Positions 7,110 through 16,717 are shown, counted from the stretch's first letter. The stretch is DNA of 64,000 nucleotides from CAXMQZ01 sp963707075 (GCA_963707075.1 CAVPOX010000004.1:434001-498000); one strand, 5' to 3'. Made by a program: numbers and translations. Notes: generated by a model not told the origin, from the letters alone.

Positions 7110-8714
7110 ATGGCCAACCTGAGTCCCAGGCTCTGCACAGGAATCGTCCTGCTATGTGTGGGTCTGGTGCTCGTAGCGTTGGTCGCCATCTACGATGGTG
7201 ACCTGCTACCCAACGATACCGCCCAGTATCTGAGTGTTGCCAGGCATCTGTCGGAGGGTGAGGGGGTGAAGACCGATCTGGTCTTCTTCAAGGAGCATCA
7301 CATTCAGAAGACCATGCCGGTGAAGGAGACTGGCTTTGCTCCTGGGTTTCCCTTTCTGGTGTCGAGGGTCGCCGCGGTCGGCGTATCGCTGTCAGATGCG
7401 GCATTCCTGGTGGTGTCGGTGGCCTTTGCGCTGACAGCGGTTCTCCTCTATGCGTTGGTATCGGGAGCGACGGAGTCTCCCCAGATTGCCGCAGGCAGCG
7501 CGCTCGTCTGGCTGAGCGTGGTTTCCTGTTGGTTCAATGCCTGGGAGCGTCTCTCCGAGCTACCGTTCATCGCCTGCACCCTGTTGGCAACACAATGGTT
7601 GCCCAGGTCTGACAAGGCTTCGCCCGCGGTGTATGTGTTTTCTGGAGCCGCGACTGCGGCTGCGATCGGCATCCGGTATGCGGGTAGCTTTTTCTTCGTG
7701 TCTGTGCTCATCGTCTTGTTGGCCGATCTCTGGCGGCACCGATCCCGCCGGGCGTGTCTGGCTGTGCTCGGATATGCCGGATTGCCGGTTGGTACCGTCG
7801 TGGGGCTCATGTGGAGGAACTACCGGACCGTTGGCGTTCTTCTGGGCGGAAACGAACGATTCGAGGCAGCGACAGTGACCGAGGTGCTCGGCAGATACGC
7901 CAAGGCCGTACTGCATCTGACTGGCCTGTCCCGTGCGGGCTTTGCAGAGCCCAGGGGCGCCGAGATCGCTCTGATGCTGGCGGTACCATTGACTCTGTCT
8001 CTGCTCATCTGGCAGCGTCGCTCGATCCATTTCGACGAGGCTCGAATGTCGGCTGCGAAGCGTGACCGGCGAGTGCAGATTGCCTTGGTCTATGTGGTGA
8101 CCTCGATACCGCTGCTGTTCCTGGCGGACCTGGGAACCGCAATGACGATACAGGCTCGAATGCTACTGGTGGGTGTGCCCTACGTGCTGCTGCTGGTTGC
8201 CTGTCTGGTGAACGCGGTCCAGCTGGATACCCGGCGTGCCAGGGTTGCTGTGGCGGTGAGCCTGGTGGCCCTGGGGCTGGCGTACGGGCTTGGGCAGTTG
8301 CAGGTGGTCGAGTGGCAGCGTTCTCGCCCCAACCTCCATGCCGAGGTTCAGGATGCGTTGGAGTTGGAGGTGGGCCCGAGCACGGCTGCGGAGTTTCTGC
8401 GCAGCCGCGCTTCGATCGAGCACCCTCTGCTGGGCAACGAGCCACAGGTACTTGGCGCAATTCTGCAAAGCCCCGTTGTCGGACTTCCCCCGGCGCCGTA
8501 TTCCGATATCGTCTGGAGTTTCGATGAGGTGTGGTCCGTGGTCGAGAGCTATGACATCCAGGTTGTTGTCTTCATGCCCGGGGCGTGGGAGGCCTCCAGC
8601 GAACGAGTCCTGTTTTTTGACCGTCTAGGCAATGGCGACCGTCCTTCATGGCTGAAGCCGATCACGGGAGACGGCGACCTGAGACTTTTTCGAGTGGACG
8701 CCGGTAATCGCTAG
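7110..8714 (+). CDS. Polytopic membrane protein, GT-C (family 39-like) glycosyltransferase candidate
   Basis: A 534-residue integral membrane protein starting at ATG 7110. Residues ~8-30 form the first helix, followed by the loop segment DGDLLPNDTAQYLSVARHL. An acidic residue in this first periplasmic loop with a nearby YL-x-VA pattern is typical of GT-C enzymes that use lipid-linked sugars (ArnT/PMT-like). Eight or more further hydrophobic helices reach to about residue 400, followed by a soluble C-terminal domain. It precedes a sulfatase-superfamily gene by 48 nt. A role in cell-surface glycan modification is inferred; donor and acceptor are unknown. Confidence 0.6.
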   Translation: MANLSPRLCTGIVLLCVGLVLVALVAIYDGDLLPNDTAQYLSVARHLSEGEGVKTDLVFFKEHHIQKTMPVKETGFAPGFPFLVSRVAAVGVSLSDAAFLVVSVAFALTAVLLYALVSGATESPQIAAGSALVWLSVVSCWFNAWERLSELPFIACTLLATQWLPRSDKASPAVYVFSGAATAAAIGIRYAGSFFFVSVLIVLLADLWRHRSRRACLAVLGYAGLPVGTVVGLMWRNYRTVGVLLGGNERFEAATVTEVLGRYAKAVLHLTGLSRAGFAEPRGAEIALMLAVPLTLSLLIWQRRSIHFDEARMSAAKRDRRVQIALVYVVTSIPLLFLADLGTAMTIQARMLLVGVPYVLLLVACLVNAVQLDTRRARVAVAVSLVALGLAYGLGQLQVVEWQRSRPNLHAEVQDALELEVGPSTAAEFLRSRASIEHPLLGNEPQVLGAILQSPVVGLPPAPYSDIVWSFDEVWSVVESYDIQVVVFMPGAWEASSERVLFFDRLGNGDRPSWLKPITGDGDLRLFRVDAGNR

Positions 8715-8762
8715 GCCGATGCACTAGTATCGAGGCGCGCCACCCGGTAGAAAAGCTAGACG

Positions 8763-11000
8763 GTGTCTTCGACCGTGCCTTCCAGGAAACCCATTCTCGC
8801 CCTCATGGCTCTGCCACTGTTGGCCTGGTGGAATTGTGGTCGCTCGCATCCCTCGAAGTCGAGCACGCAAGTTCCCGTCGATGCAGGTGGACTGGTGTCT
8901 CTTTCGGATATGGCGGATCTGCGGGGCTCACCGAAAGCTCCGGTCGAAAACCCGGCGGTCTGGGTTCCGCAGCCGGTGGCTTCGGGACGGGGGTGGGGAA
9001 GGGTGCTGAGAGGATGGTCTCCGGCTGGTGAACGGGCGACGATGACCTACAGGAGTCCAGCCCGGAGCGGATCTACGCTGGAGGTGAGTTTCCTGCAGCG
9101 CAATGAGGCACCCATAGAGAGCCATCAGGTCGAGGTGCGCCTCAATGGTGGTGCAGTAGGAAGTCTCAACACGGGAACGGGCGCCGTGAGCCACCGACTC
9201 TTCCTTCCCCCCGGTCTGCTGGCTGAGCTCAACGAGGTGGAGCTGCGTTTCGAACCAGCTGTCGAGGAGAGGCCGGGGGAATTGCAGGGCTATCTTTCGC
9301 TAATCAGCTTTGGGATCCGTCAGGACGGTCGACTCGGCGAGCCGGTGCGAGGATTCTCGAGTGAGCAACTTCGCGAGGGCGAGCAGCTGACCATCCAGCG
9401 CCCCGGGGTCCTCGTGGTGCCCTGGAAGATCCCGGCTCTGGCGGAGGAGTTGAAGCTCGAGGCCGAGGGGCTTGGCAGCGGAGACACCACGCTGGAGATT
9501 TTCGCCTTGCGCGGGAATGGCGATCGAGCCCAGCTGTTGCGCACAGTCGTGAAGCCTGGCAGAAAGACCCGCCACAGCATGCAGATTTCGCAGATTCGGG
9601 GCGAAGGAGTCACGCTGTGCCTGCAGGTTCTTCCTTCGGAAAGGGGCGAGGGCGCGAGGATCGGTGAGCTGTGGGTCGAATCGAGGTCGCTCGAGCCCGA
9701 GGACGCGGCCATGGCGAAATCCCTGCCGGCATCCGGCCGCCGTCCGGATATTCTCCTCATCGTTCTCGATGCAGCCCGGGGGGATCGATTCCCAGGCTGG
9801 GACTATCCCCGCAGAGTGATGCCGAATCTCGAGGAGCTGAGTCGATCCTCGCTGTCATTTCGTAACGCCTTCAGCGAATGTCCCACGACTTCTTGCTCGA
9901 TTCCCGCGTTGGTGACGGGGGTGCCCTTTCTACCCGGTGGGGAGGTGGGCAGAGGGCAGAAGCTCAGTGATGAAGTCACGACTCTGGCCGAGTATCTTCA
10001 GCAGATGGGCTACTCGACGGTCGGTTTCTCTGCCACCCCCAACAACTCGGCGTCCCGCAACCTGGATCAGGGTTTCGACACATTTCGCGAGCTCTGGGGC
10101 CACGGCAATCCCGACCATGGACCCTTCAATATGTCCCGGTTGGCCATCGAGGTCATTCAGGATCAGCCCCGTGACGCGCCCCTCTTCCTGCAACTCCACT
10201 ACCTGCCGCCCCATCAGCCTTACGCTCCCGGACCTGACTTCGACCGCTTCACCGATCCCGACTACTCCGGGCCCATTCGCCCGCATATGTCGCTCGACCC
10301 GATCAATGAGGGGCGCCTGCTGCCGAGTGCCTCGGATCTGGAGCATCTGATCGGACTCTATGATGGCAACCTGCTGTTGGCCGACCATGTGGTCGGGCAG
10401 GTCTTTGCCTCGCTTCGATCGGCAGGCCGCTTCGAGAACACCCTGATCGTCATCACCTCCGACCACGGTGAAGCCTTCATGGAGCATGGGATGGTGAATC
10501 ACAACACCACGCTGTTCGACGAGATGCTGCACGTGCCGCTGATGATTCGCCTGCCGAATGGGAGTGTGCCGGCAGAGATCGACCGCGATCGCCTGGTTTC
10601 GACACTCGATGTGGTGCCGACCATCCTGGGATATCTGGGGACTCCTTCCAGCGCCGCTTTGGGAGGCGTGGACCTGCTTCACACCCGCCCCGATCCCCGG
10701 GACCCGCGAATGCTCTTCCTGCGGACCAGCCACCTGAAGCATCGGATGGTGGCAGCCCGCACGCGCAAGTGGAAGCAGATCTCCTGGCCGAGACTGCACG
10801 TGCAGATGTTGTTTGATCTCGAAGTCGATCCGCGGGAGGAAAACAACCTCGTCAGCAGTCACCCCTACGTTTATGCGGGCATGGGGTTACGGCTCCGGAA
10901 CCATATGATCGAGGCCGCGGGGCGCAGGCTCGAGGCCGAGGAGATGGAGGTGACTACAGAAGAGGAAGAGGCCTTGCGAGCGCTGGGCTATCTCGAATGA
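8763..11000 (+). CDS. Sulfatase/alkaline-phosphatase superfamily hydrolase
   Basis: A 745-residue protein starting at GTG 8763 with a hydrophobic N-terminal export segment (PILALMALPLLAWW). Residues ~40-320 are a beta-rich extension. The sulfatase fold begins at DILLIVLDAARGDR (metal ligands) and continues through the active-site loop CPTTSCSIPALVTG, HYLPPHQPYAPGP, ITSDHGEAFMEHG and a C-terminal alpha/beta end. The loop lacks the CxPxR formylglycine signature (it reads CSIPA), so a formylglycine sulfatase is doubtful; a phosphoethanolamine- or phosphoglycerol-transferase-like role is possible. It follows the GT-C gene, suggesting joint action on a surface glycan. Confidence 0.75.
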   Translation: MSSTVPSRKPILALMALPLLAWWNCGRSHPSKSSTQVPVDAGGLVSLSDMADLRGSPKAPVENPAVWVPQPVASGRGWGRVLRGWSPAGERATMTYRSPARSGSTLEVSFLQRNEAPIESHQVEVRLNGGAVGSLNTGTGAVSHRLFLPPGLLAELNEVELRFEPAVEERPGELQGYLSLISFGIRQDGRLGEPVRGFSSEQLREGEQLTIQRPGVLVVPWKIPALAEELKLEAEGLGSGDTTLEIFALRGNGDRAQLLRTVVKPGRKTRHSMQISQIRGEGVTLCLQVLPSERGEGARIGELWVESRSLEPEDAAMAKSLPASGRRPDILLIVLDAARGDRFPGWDYPRRVMPNLEELSRSSLSFRNAFSECPTTSCSIPALVTGVPFLPGGEVGRGQKLSDEVTTLAEYLQQMGYSTVGFSATPNNSASRNLDQGFDTFRELWGHGNPDHGPFNMSRLAIEVIQDQPRDAPLFLQLHYLPPHQPYAPGPDFDRFTDPDYSGPIRPHMSLDPINEGRLLPSASDLEHLIGLYDGNLLLADHVVGQVFASLRSAGRFENTLIVITSDHGEAFMEHGMVNHNTTLFDEMLHVPLMIRLPNGSVPAEIDRDRLVSTLDVVPTILGYLGTPSSAALGGVDLLHTRPDPRDPRMLFLRTSHLKHRMVAARTRKWKQISWPRLHVQMLFDLEVDPREENNLVSSHPYVYAGMGLRLRNHMIEAAGRRLEAEEMEVTTEEEEALRALGYLE

Positions 11001-11002
11001 TC

Positions 11003-12235
11003 TCAGCCTGACCAGTTTGGCCAGTTGGCGAATGGCAGAATTTCGCACCTTTGACCGGACTGCGCAGGCTCGGCACCGGCGGGAATTCGCACCAGAGCCG
11101 ATCCGTGGGCGAAAGCGTCGACGTCGTGCGAGCCACGCGCCAATCTGGGCTCTACCAGCAGGGTGCCGGAGCTCGCGCTTACCAGCGCCGGCAGGAAGCG
11201 ATCTCTCCCTTTCGCACCGGGCAGCGGACTGGACAGCACACCGTTCAACGCTCCACACCAGAATCCGTCGGTGATTCCCTGCAAACAACGCAGCGCCGGT
11301 CTTACGAAGAGCCAAAAACCCACCATGACGGAGGCGGGATTGCCGGGCAGGCCAAAGACGAGGCCGCCCTGGTGGCGTGCGACCACGAGGGGCTTGCCGG
11401 GTTGTATCGCGACCGCCTCGAAGAGCACTTCGCAGCCCAGGTCGGTCAGGATCTCCTCGACGAAGTCGAACTCACCCATCGAAACGCCACCGCCGATGAG
11501 CAGTACGTCGAAGCCGATACCTTGGCCGATTTTGGATCGCATGATGTCCCGACGATCCGGGGCGATTCCCAGAGAAGTGAAGGTGAGGCCGAGACTCGAG
11601 CCGGCGGCGAGCAGGAAGTCGGTATGACTGTCACGAAGCTGGCCCGGTTCGGGCTGCAGGTCTGGCGAAACGACTTCATCACCGGTCGCCAGGATCGCAA
11701 CCCGTGGACGTCGATGGACAGAAAGCGTCTGATGCCCATGGGTTGCCAGAAGCGCGAGTGCACCCGGAGTCAAGGGAGTGCCGGATGCGAGCAGACCCAT
11801 GTCACGCTGGAGGACCTCGCCCTGGCGTCGAATATGGGAACCGGCAGCTTCCGTTTGCAGAATCTCGACCGATCCCGACCCTGCAGGCCGGGTCAGCTCC
11901 ACCGGGACGACTCGGTCGGCTCCTCGGGGTATCGGGGCGCCAGTCATGATCCGGTACGAGGAATCGGGTGCCAGCTTGGCGCCGGGTCTTTCTCCCGCTG
12001 CGATCGTTCCCTGGACAGGCAAGATCTGGCCTGGAAGGCAGTCTCGACCGATCGCAAACCCGTCCATGGCCGAGACGTCGAGTGCGGGAACATCGACCGT
12101 GGCGAAGACCGACTCTGCGAGCACTCTCCCGGCGGCATCATGGCGGGAGGCGGGCTCTGCCGGGAGGGCGGAAAGGCAGGCCGCGATACGTTCCCAGGCC
12201 TCTTCGGGTTGAATCATTTCAGGGGCTTGACGCAT
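11003..12235 (-). CDS. moeA: Molybdopterin molybdenumtransferase
   Basis: A 410-residue MoeA that inserts molybdate into adenylylated molybdopterin. Family landmarks are LDVSAMDGFAI and YRIMTGAPIPRGADRVVPVE in the N-terminal domains, then ILATGDEVV, LLIGGGVSMGEFDFV and GLPGNPASVMV in the MogA-like domain, with a beta-barrel C-terminal domain. Start ATG 12235 has a weak AGAG upstream; ATG 12217 is an alternative. It ends 3 nt from the convergent sulfatase-superfamily gene. No other molybdenum cofactor gene is in the window. Confidence 0.93.
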   Translation of the reverse strand: MRQAPEMIQPEEAWERIAACLSALPAEPASRHDAAGRVLAESVFATVDVPALDVSAMDGFAIGRDCLPGQILPVQGTIAAGERPGAKLAPDSSYRIMTGAPIPRGADRVVPVELTRPAGSGSVEILQTEAAGSHIRRQGEVLQRDMGLLASGTPLTPGALALLATHGHQTLSVHRRPRVAILATGDEVVSPDLQPEPGQLRDSHTDFLLAAGSSLGLTFTSLGIAPDRRDIMRSKIGQGIGFDVLLIGGGVSMGEFDFVEEILTDLGCEVLFEAVAIQPGKPLVVARHQGGLVFGLPGNPASVMVGFWLFVRPALRCLQGITDGFWCGALNGVLSSPLPGAKGRDRFLPALVSASSGTLLVEPRLARGSHDVDAFAHGSALVRIPAGAEPAQSGQRCEILPFANWPNWSG

Positions 12236-12292
12236 TACTCTTTGAGCCTATCCAACGTGCCGGGTGCCACAGCCGGCCTGTGCCTGCGATGC

Positions 12293-12298
12293 TATACT
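12293..12298 (+). promoter_or_regulatory. Possible -10 element (TATACT) upstream of the DUF4388 gene
   Basis: TATACT lies about 70 nt before the GTG start of the DUF4388 gene, in the 134-nt gap shared with divergent moeA. No good -35 hexamer is found at 16-18 nt upstream, so this is a weak call. Confidence 0.25.
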
Positions 12299-12369
12299 TT
12301 TGCGTCTTCTGATGCCTGCGAAGCGGGCATTTTCTCCGGGTCGCGCGAATTCGATCTTCAGGTGGTGCA

Positions 12370-13173
12370 GTGGTCAATAGCTCCTACAAATACCGCGGTG
12401 ACCTCGCCAAGACGACCCTGCCGGAGATGCTCTACACCATCGACCGGTTTCACGTTCCTGGTGTGGTGGAGGCTCGTCGGGACCGGGTAATCAAGCGGGT
12501 CTACGTCAGAGCCGGATATGTCATCCACGCCAGTTCGACAGATCGCCGTGACAGTCTCGGGGCGCATCTTCTGGACAAGCGATCGGTTCGAGCGGAAGTC
12601 CTCGAAGAGCTATCCACGGAACGTCGACACTCCAACAAGCGCCTTGGAGTCATGCTGCTCGAACGGGGATTGCTCTCCCCGGCCCAGGTCCTGCGGGCGA
12701 TCCGCGACCAGATTGAAGCCATCATCTGGAGCCTCTTCTACTGGGACGAGGGCGAAGTCACCTTCGGGATCGGCGAGCTCGAGGCAGAAGACATGGTGCA
12801 GATTCAGTTCCCCATTCGCCAGGTGATCATCCAGGGCATTCGCCAGGCTCCCGATGCCAAACTGATGGTTTCGCGGATGGGGGACAAGGAAACGGTGCTC
12901 GAGCCGAGTTACGAAATCGAAGACCTGGTCGAGACCGGCCTCGATGTCGGGGACTACAAGATCCTGCGTTCCGTCGACGGCAAGAAGACCCTTTACGAGC
13001 TCTGTTCCAATGGTGCGAAGCCGGCGGCGGAGATCGCCAAGCTCTTGTATGCTTTTCAGATTCTTCACCTCATCTGTCCCAAAGGCCAGGCTGTGGCCAA
13101 AGGGGGCGAGAAGAAACCCGCCCGGAGCGGTCCGGTGAAGATCAGGTTGGGCTCGACTGGGCCGAAACAATAG
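12370..13173 (+). CDS. DUF4388 (PATAN) domain protein
   Basis: A 267-residue cytoplasmic protein starting at GTG 12370. The N-terminal ~100 residues match the DUF4388/PATAN pattern: GDLAKTTLPEMLYTIDRF, a central GVVEARRD...KRVYVRAGYVIHA strand pair, then DSLGAHLL. Residues ~100-160 resemble the helical partner segment (LGVMLLERGLLSP...QIEAIIWSLFYWDEGEVTF). A winged-helix-like region lies at ~190-235 (DYKILRSVDGKKTLYELC). PATAN proteins are linked to response-regulator and motility signalling in delta-proteobacteria and acidobacteria. It lies beside the pilSR two-component pair but on the opposite strand. Confidence 0.75.
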   Translation: MVNSSYKYRGDLAKTTLPEMLYTIDRFHVPGVVEARRDRVIKRVYVRAGYVIHASSTDRRDSLGAHLLDKRSVRAEVLEELSTERRHSNKRLGVMLLERGLLSPAQVLRAIRDQIEAIIWSLFYWDEGEVTFGIGELEAEDMVQIQFPIRQVIIQGIRQAPDAKLMVSRMGDKETVLEPSYEIEDLVETGLDVGDYKILRSVDGKKTLYELCSNGAKPAAEIAKLLYAFQILHLICPKGQAVAKGGEKKPARSGPVKIRLGSTGPKQ

Positions 13174-13187
13174 GAGAGAGCAAGTCC

Positions 13188-13490
13188 GTGCCACTCTACG
13201 AGTACCAATGCAAGAGCTGTGGAATCCGTACGGAGGTCATTCAGCGCGTAGGAGCACCTCCGCTGGGTCCGTGCGAGGAGTGTGGTGGTGAGATGGTCCG
13301 GCTGCTTTCGGCACCGGCATTTCAGTTCAAGGGTACCGGCTGGTATGTCACCGACTATGCCAAGAAGAGCGGGGCGGCGGCCGGTGAACCCAAATCAAAG
13401 ACGAATGGATCCGAGAGCTCCGACTCGAGTCCGTCCAAGTCCAAGGACTCTAGCGGTAGCAGCAAGTCTGAAACCAAGACGAGCGACTAG
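13188..13490 (+). CDS. FmdB-family zinc ribbon protein
   Basis: A 100-residue protein starting at GTG 13188, 14 nt after the DUF4388 gene, preceded by GGAGAGAG. The N-terminal half is the FmdB zinc ribbon: MPLYEYQCKSCG and CEECGGEM supply two CxxC knuckles, followed by the usual FKGTGWYVTDYA segment. The C-terminal ~35 residues are a Ser/Lys/Asp-rich low-complexity tail. The function of the family is not settled (annotated as regulatory). The stop sits in CTAG, shared with the stop of the convergent pilR. Confidence 0.88.
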   Translation: MPLYEYQCKSCGIRTEVIQRVGAPPLGPCEECGGEMVRLLSAPAFQFKGTGWYVTDYAKKSGAAAGEPKSKTNGSESSDSSPSKSKDSSGSSKSETKTSD

Positions 13491-14890
13491 TCCGACGACA
13501 CGTCCGCTGCGTCTTCTTCGGGGCCGGTCAGTCCCATCTTTCTCGCGTAGTAGCGAAAAGAGCGAAAGGTCATCCCCAAAAGCTCGGCTGCCTGCGTCTG
13601 GGTGCCGCCGGTGCGTTCGAGTGCCTGAGCCATGAGCTGTCGACGCACATCGTCGAGGTAGGGCTCCAGCTGGAGACCGTCTTCTGGCAAGGTCATCTCC
13701 TCACCCACACTGGGCTGCTGTTGCATCAGATGCGTCGGCAGGTCCTCAGTGGTGATGGCATCCTCGGTGGAGAGCGCCAGCGCCCGTTCGATCACGTTTT
13801 CGAGCTCGCGAACGTTGCCGGGCCAGTGATAGGTCTCCAACGAGCGCATCGCCTCGACCGAGATCCTCTTGGGCTCGATGCCCATGCCCGTGCTGTACTT
13901 CTTGATGAAGAAGTCGACCAGCAGAGGTATATCTTCGCGTCGCCGCCGTAAGGGAGGCAGTCGCACCGGGATTACATTGATCCGATAAAAGAGGTCCTCG
14001 CGGAACTGGCCGCTCTCGGTCTGCTCTTTGAGGTCGCGATTGGTGGCCGCGATGATGCGGACGTCGACCGATTCTTCCATGTTGCTGCCCACCCTGCGCA
14101 CCTTTTTTTCTTGCAGGGCACGCAACAACTTGACCTGCATCGAAGGGGACATCTCGCTGATCTCATCGAGGAACAGAGTGCCCCCGTCAGCCTCTCTGAA
14201 CAGGCCTTTCTTCTCCTTGACTGCACCGGTGAACGAGCCCCGTTCGTGTCCGAAGAGCTCGCTCTCGAGCAGGTTCTCGGGAAGAGCGCCGCAGTTGACC
14301 GAAAGAAACCTGTGGCTCGCCCTGGGGCTTTCGTAATGAACCGCCCGTGCGATGAGCTCCTTGCCTGTACCACTCTCGCCTTCCACGAGTACCGTGGAAC
14401 TGGTTCGGGCAACCCGTTCTATGAGAGCGAAGATCTCCTGCATCAGGCGACTGCGCCCGATGATGTTCGAGAAACGGTACTTCTCTTCCAACTCCCGACG
14501 CAGATAGACGTTTTCGTCAACCAGTTCCGCCTTTTCCAGTGCCTTCTGGATCACGACCTGCAGCTCCTCGACGTCGAATGGCTTGGAGATGTAGTCGTAG
14601 GCTCCGCGCTTCATCGCCTCGATCGCAGTCTTGGTCGAGGTGTAGGCCGTCATCATAATCACCGAGGTGCGGGCGTCCTGCCGTTTGATTTCCTGCAGCA
14701 GATCGAGTCCATTGCCATCAGGCATGATGATGTCGCAGAGCACCAGGTCGAAACTGTCGCGCTGGAACTGGCTGCGACCCTCTTCCACGGAGCCGGCGGT
14801 GGCGACGCGGAAACCGTTCTCTTCGAGGAGGAGGCTCAGAAATTCCTGAATACTCTGCTCGTCATCGACGACTAGGATGTGGGCGCTCAT
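13487..14890 (-). CDS. pilR: Sigma-54-dependent response regulator, PilR/NtrC family
   Basis: A 467-residue regulator. Residues ~4-115 are a receiver domain with phospho-acceptor Asp in LVLCDIIMPDGNG. Residues ~140-370 are a sigma-54 AAA+ domain with Walker A GESGTGKE, the sigma-54 contact loop written GSFTGA instead of GAFTGA, and Walker B GGTLFLDEI. Residues ~420-460 form a Fis-type helix-turn-helix (TQTQAAELLGM). It follows the sensor kinase by 3 nt in the same operon and is downstream of pilT-pilC, so control of pilin or pilus genes is inferred. No clear sigma-54 promoter was found in the window. Confidence 0.9.
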   Translation of the reverse strand: MSAHILVVDDEQSIQEFLSLLLEENGFRVATAGSVEEGRSQFQRDSFDLVLCDIIMPDGNGLDLLQEIKRQDARTSVIMMTAYTSTKTAIEAMKRGAYDYISKPFDVEELQVVIQKALEKAELVDENVYLRRELEEKYRFSNIIGRSRLMQEIFALIERVARTSSTVLVEGESGTGKELIARAVHYESPRASHRFLSVNCGALPENLLESELFGHERGSFTGAVKEKKGLFREADGGTLFLDEISEMSPSMQVKLLRALQEKKVRRVGSNMEESVDVRIIAATNRDLKEQTESGQFREDLFYRINVIPVRLPPLRRRREDIPLLVDFFIKKYSTGMGIEPKRISVEAMRSLETYHWPGNVRELENVIERALALSTEDAITTEDLPTHLMQQQPSVGEEMTLPEDGLQLEPYLDDVRRQLMAQALERTGGTQTQAAELLGMTFRSFRYYARKMGLTGPEEDAADVSSD

Positions 14891-14893
14891 GAA

Positions 14894-16672
14894 TCAAGCC
14901 TCGGCAGTTGCTGGAGTCAGAATTTCCGGTCCGGACGGCAGTTCCACTGTGATTGTTGTCCCTGCATCGGGCTGGCTTTCGACGTGCAGACGCCCGCCGT
15001 GCTCTTGCACAATTCGATAGACGATTGCCATGCCGATGCCGGAGCCGCCGTCGAAAAACGAGCGAAACGGATGAAACATTCTCTCACGCTCCTCGCGGCT
15101 CATTCCACAGCCATTGTCGGCAAATCGGACTAGATACTTGCCTGCCTCGCGATGCCCGGTGATGCGCAGTATGCCACCGTCCGGCATGGCGCGAAGAGAG
15201 TTGCGCGCCAGATTCCAGAATATCTGACTAATCTGATCCGGATCGGCGATCAGGCTCACAGGCGTGGGCTCGACCTCGAGCTCGAGCTGGTGATGACTGG
15301 AAACCTCGGCACTGTTGGCCAGTAACTGGACGTGCTCTTCGAGAAGGCGGCCGATGTCGAAACGGACGCTGGAACGCTCTTTGGGTCGGGCGAACTGCAG
15401 GAATCCCTTGATCGTGCGATCGAGTCGCTGGCTCTCCTTGAAGATGATCTCGAGAAGCCGACTGGGTCCGGGCTCGTCCTGCATTGTCTGTGAAAGCATC
15501 TGCACCGAACCCGAGATTGCAGCCAATGGGTTGCCGACCTCGTGGGCGATCCCCGATGCCAACTCGCCAACCGCGGCCAGGCGATCCTTCAGCCGAAGCT
15601 CCTCCTGGAGCTTGCGCCATTCGGAAAGATCCTGAAAGATCAGAACATATCCTGTCCGGACCTCTTCGGCGTTGGCCAGGGGTGTGACCGAATAGCCGAT
15701 ATAGCGGACAATCCCGTCCCGCTTGTAGGTAGCTTCTGGCCGGGCGCGTGGATAATCACTGGCCTTTCGGCTCAGCTCCTGCCACAGCTCCTCGGGGAAC
15801 AGGCCGAGCTGGGCTACCGGGATACCAACCAGTTCCAGATCGGTCTGCGCGAGGATCTCCTGCGCCGCGAGATTGGCGCTGGTGATGATGCCGTCTAGAT
15901 CACAGGTGATCAGACCACTCGGGATCGACTGGATGACATCCCGATGGACGACCTGCAGATCCGCCAGATCGTCCTGCTTCTCGCGCAGCTCCTGTTCGGC
16001 CAGAAAGATGTTCTGCGCCAGCCGGGTCGTCAGGTAGGCGACCATGAAGAAGCCGAATATATGCATGAAAAGGTTGTACACGAGTCGCCAGATCGGGACC
16101 GGCTGCCGTGCGGCAATCGGTGAATCGCTGATCTGCAGCTCGACCTCGGCCGTGGAGCCGATTACGGCGTGGGCTGCAGCCTGTGGCTCCGGCAACCAGC
16201 CAAAGTAGAGGGCCAGGACTGTTGCGCTGTAGAGAATCCCGGCCAATGCGGCAACGGCGTAGCCCGTTCTGTGCCGGAACAGAGCAGAAGCGACGATGAT
16301 GACGATGAAGTAGAGAATCGAGAACGGGCTGGCGATGCCACCAAAGTAGAAAACGAGGCCGGTGATCAGCAGAAGGTCGCCAAAGAACTGGATGAATGCC
16401 TGCAGAGCCCAACGCCCGCGCAGGATCTTCAGCAGGGCGATGTAGAGCAGGCTGGCGGCGTAGGTCAGACCGGCCAGGACATAGAGGAAGTCGAGCCCGA
16501 GCTGCTCGTCGGGAGCGGTGAGCTGCAGCAGAAAATAGGGCAGAAAGACACTGGTGACGATGACCAGCCGGATCCCGATGATCCAGCGCAACTGCCGCAC
16601 CAGGGGCTCGCTGGGAACCTTCCGAGTATCGGTGAACTCGTCTGGAATTCGAGTTGTCATCCGCTCTGCCAC
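14894..16672 (-). CDS. pilS: Membrane sensor histidine kinase, PilS-like
   Basis: A 592-residue kinase starting at GTG 16672 (ATG 16660 also possible). About six hydrophobic helices occupy residues ~25-200, with a short extracytoplasmic-looking insert near 150. A PAS domain follows at ~240-350 (IQSIPSGLITCDLDG). The HisKA box is ELASGIAHEVGNPLAAISG with the phospho-accepting His. The ATPase domain shows the N-box (FWNLARNSLRAM), DNGCGM and GGSGIGMAIV. It is the likely partner of the adjacent PilR. The PilS-like layout of six helices, PAS and kinase without HAMP supports the name. Confidence 0.88.
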   Translation of the reverse strand: MAERMTTRIPDEFTDTRKVPSEPLVRQLRWIIGIRLVIVTSVFLPYFLLQLTAPDEQLGLDFLYVLAGLTYAASLLYIALLKILRGRWALQAFIQFFGDLLLITGLVFYFGGIASPFSILYFIVIIVASALFRHRTGYAVAALAGILYSATVLALYFGWLPEPQAAAHAVIGSTAEVELQISDSPIAARQPVPIWRLVYNLFMHIFGFFMVAYLTTRLAQNIFLAEQELREKQDDLADLQVVHRDVIQSIPSGLITCDLDGIITSANLAAQEILAQTDLELVGIPVAQLGLFPEELWQELSRKASDYPRARPEATYKRDGIVRYIGYSVTPLANAEEVRTGYVLIFQDLSEWRKLQEELRLKDRLAAVGELASGIAHEVGNPLAAISGSVQMLSQTMQDEPGPSRLLEIIFKESQRLDRTIKGFLQFARPKERSSVRFDIGRLLEEHVQLLANSAEVSSHHQLELEVEPTPVSLIADPDQISQIFWNLARNSLRAMPDGGILRITGHREAGKYLVRFADNGCGMSREERERMFHPFRSFFDGGSGIGMAIVYRIVQEHGGRLHVESQPDAGTTITVELPSGPEILTPATAEA

Positions 16673-16717
16673 CGCCGGCGATGGCGCTGTGGCAACGTCC
16701 AGGACATCAGGCTCGGT

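Noticed and set aside
11051..12490. Long plus-strand frame of 479 codons
   Set aside because: It lies opposite moeA and extends into the DUF4388 gene in another frame; no motif is present.
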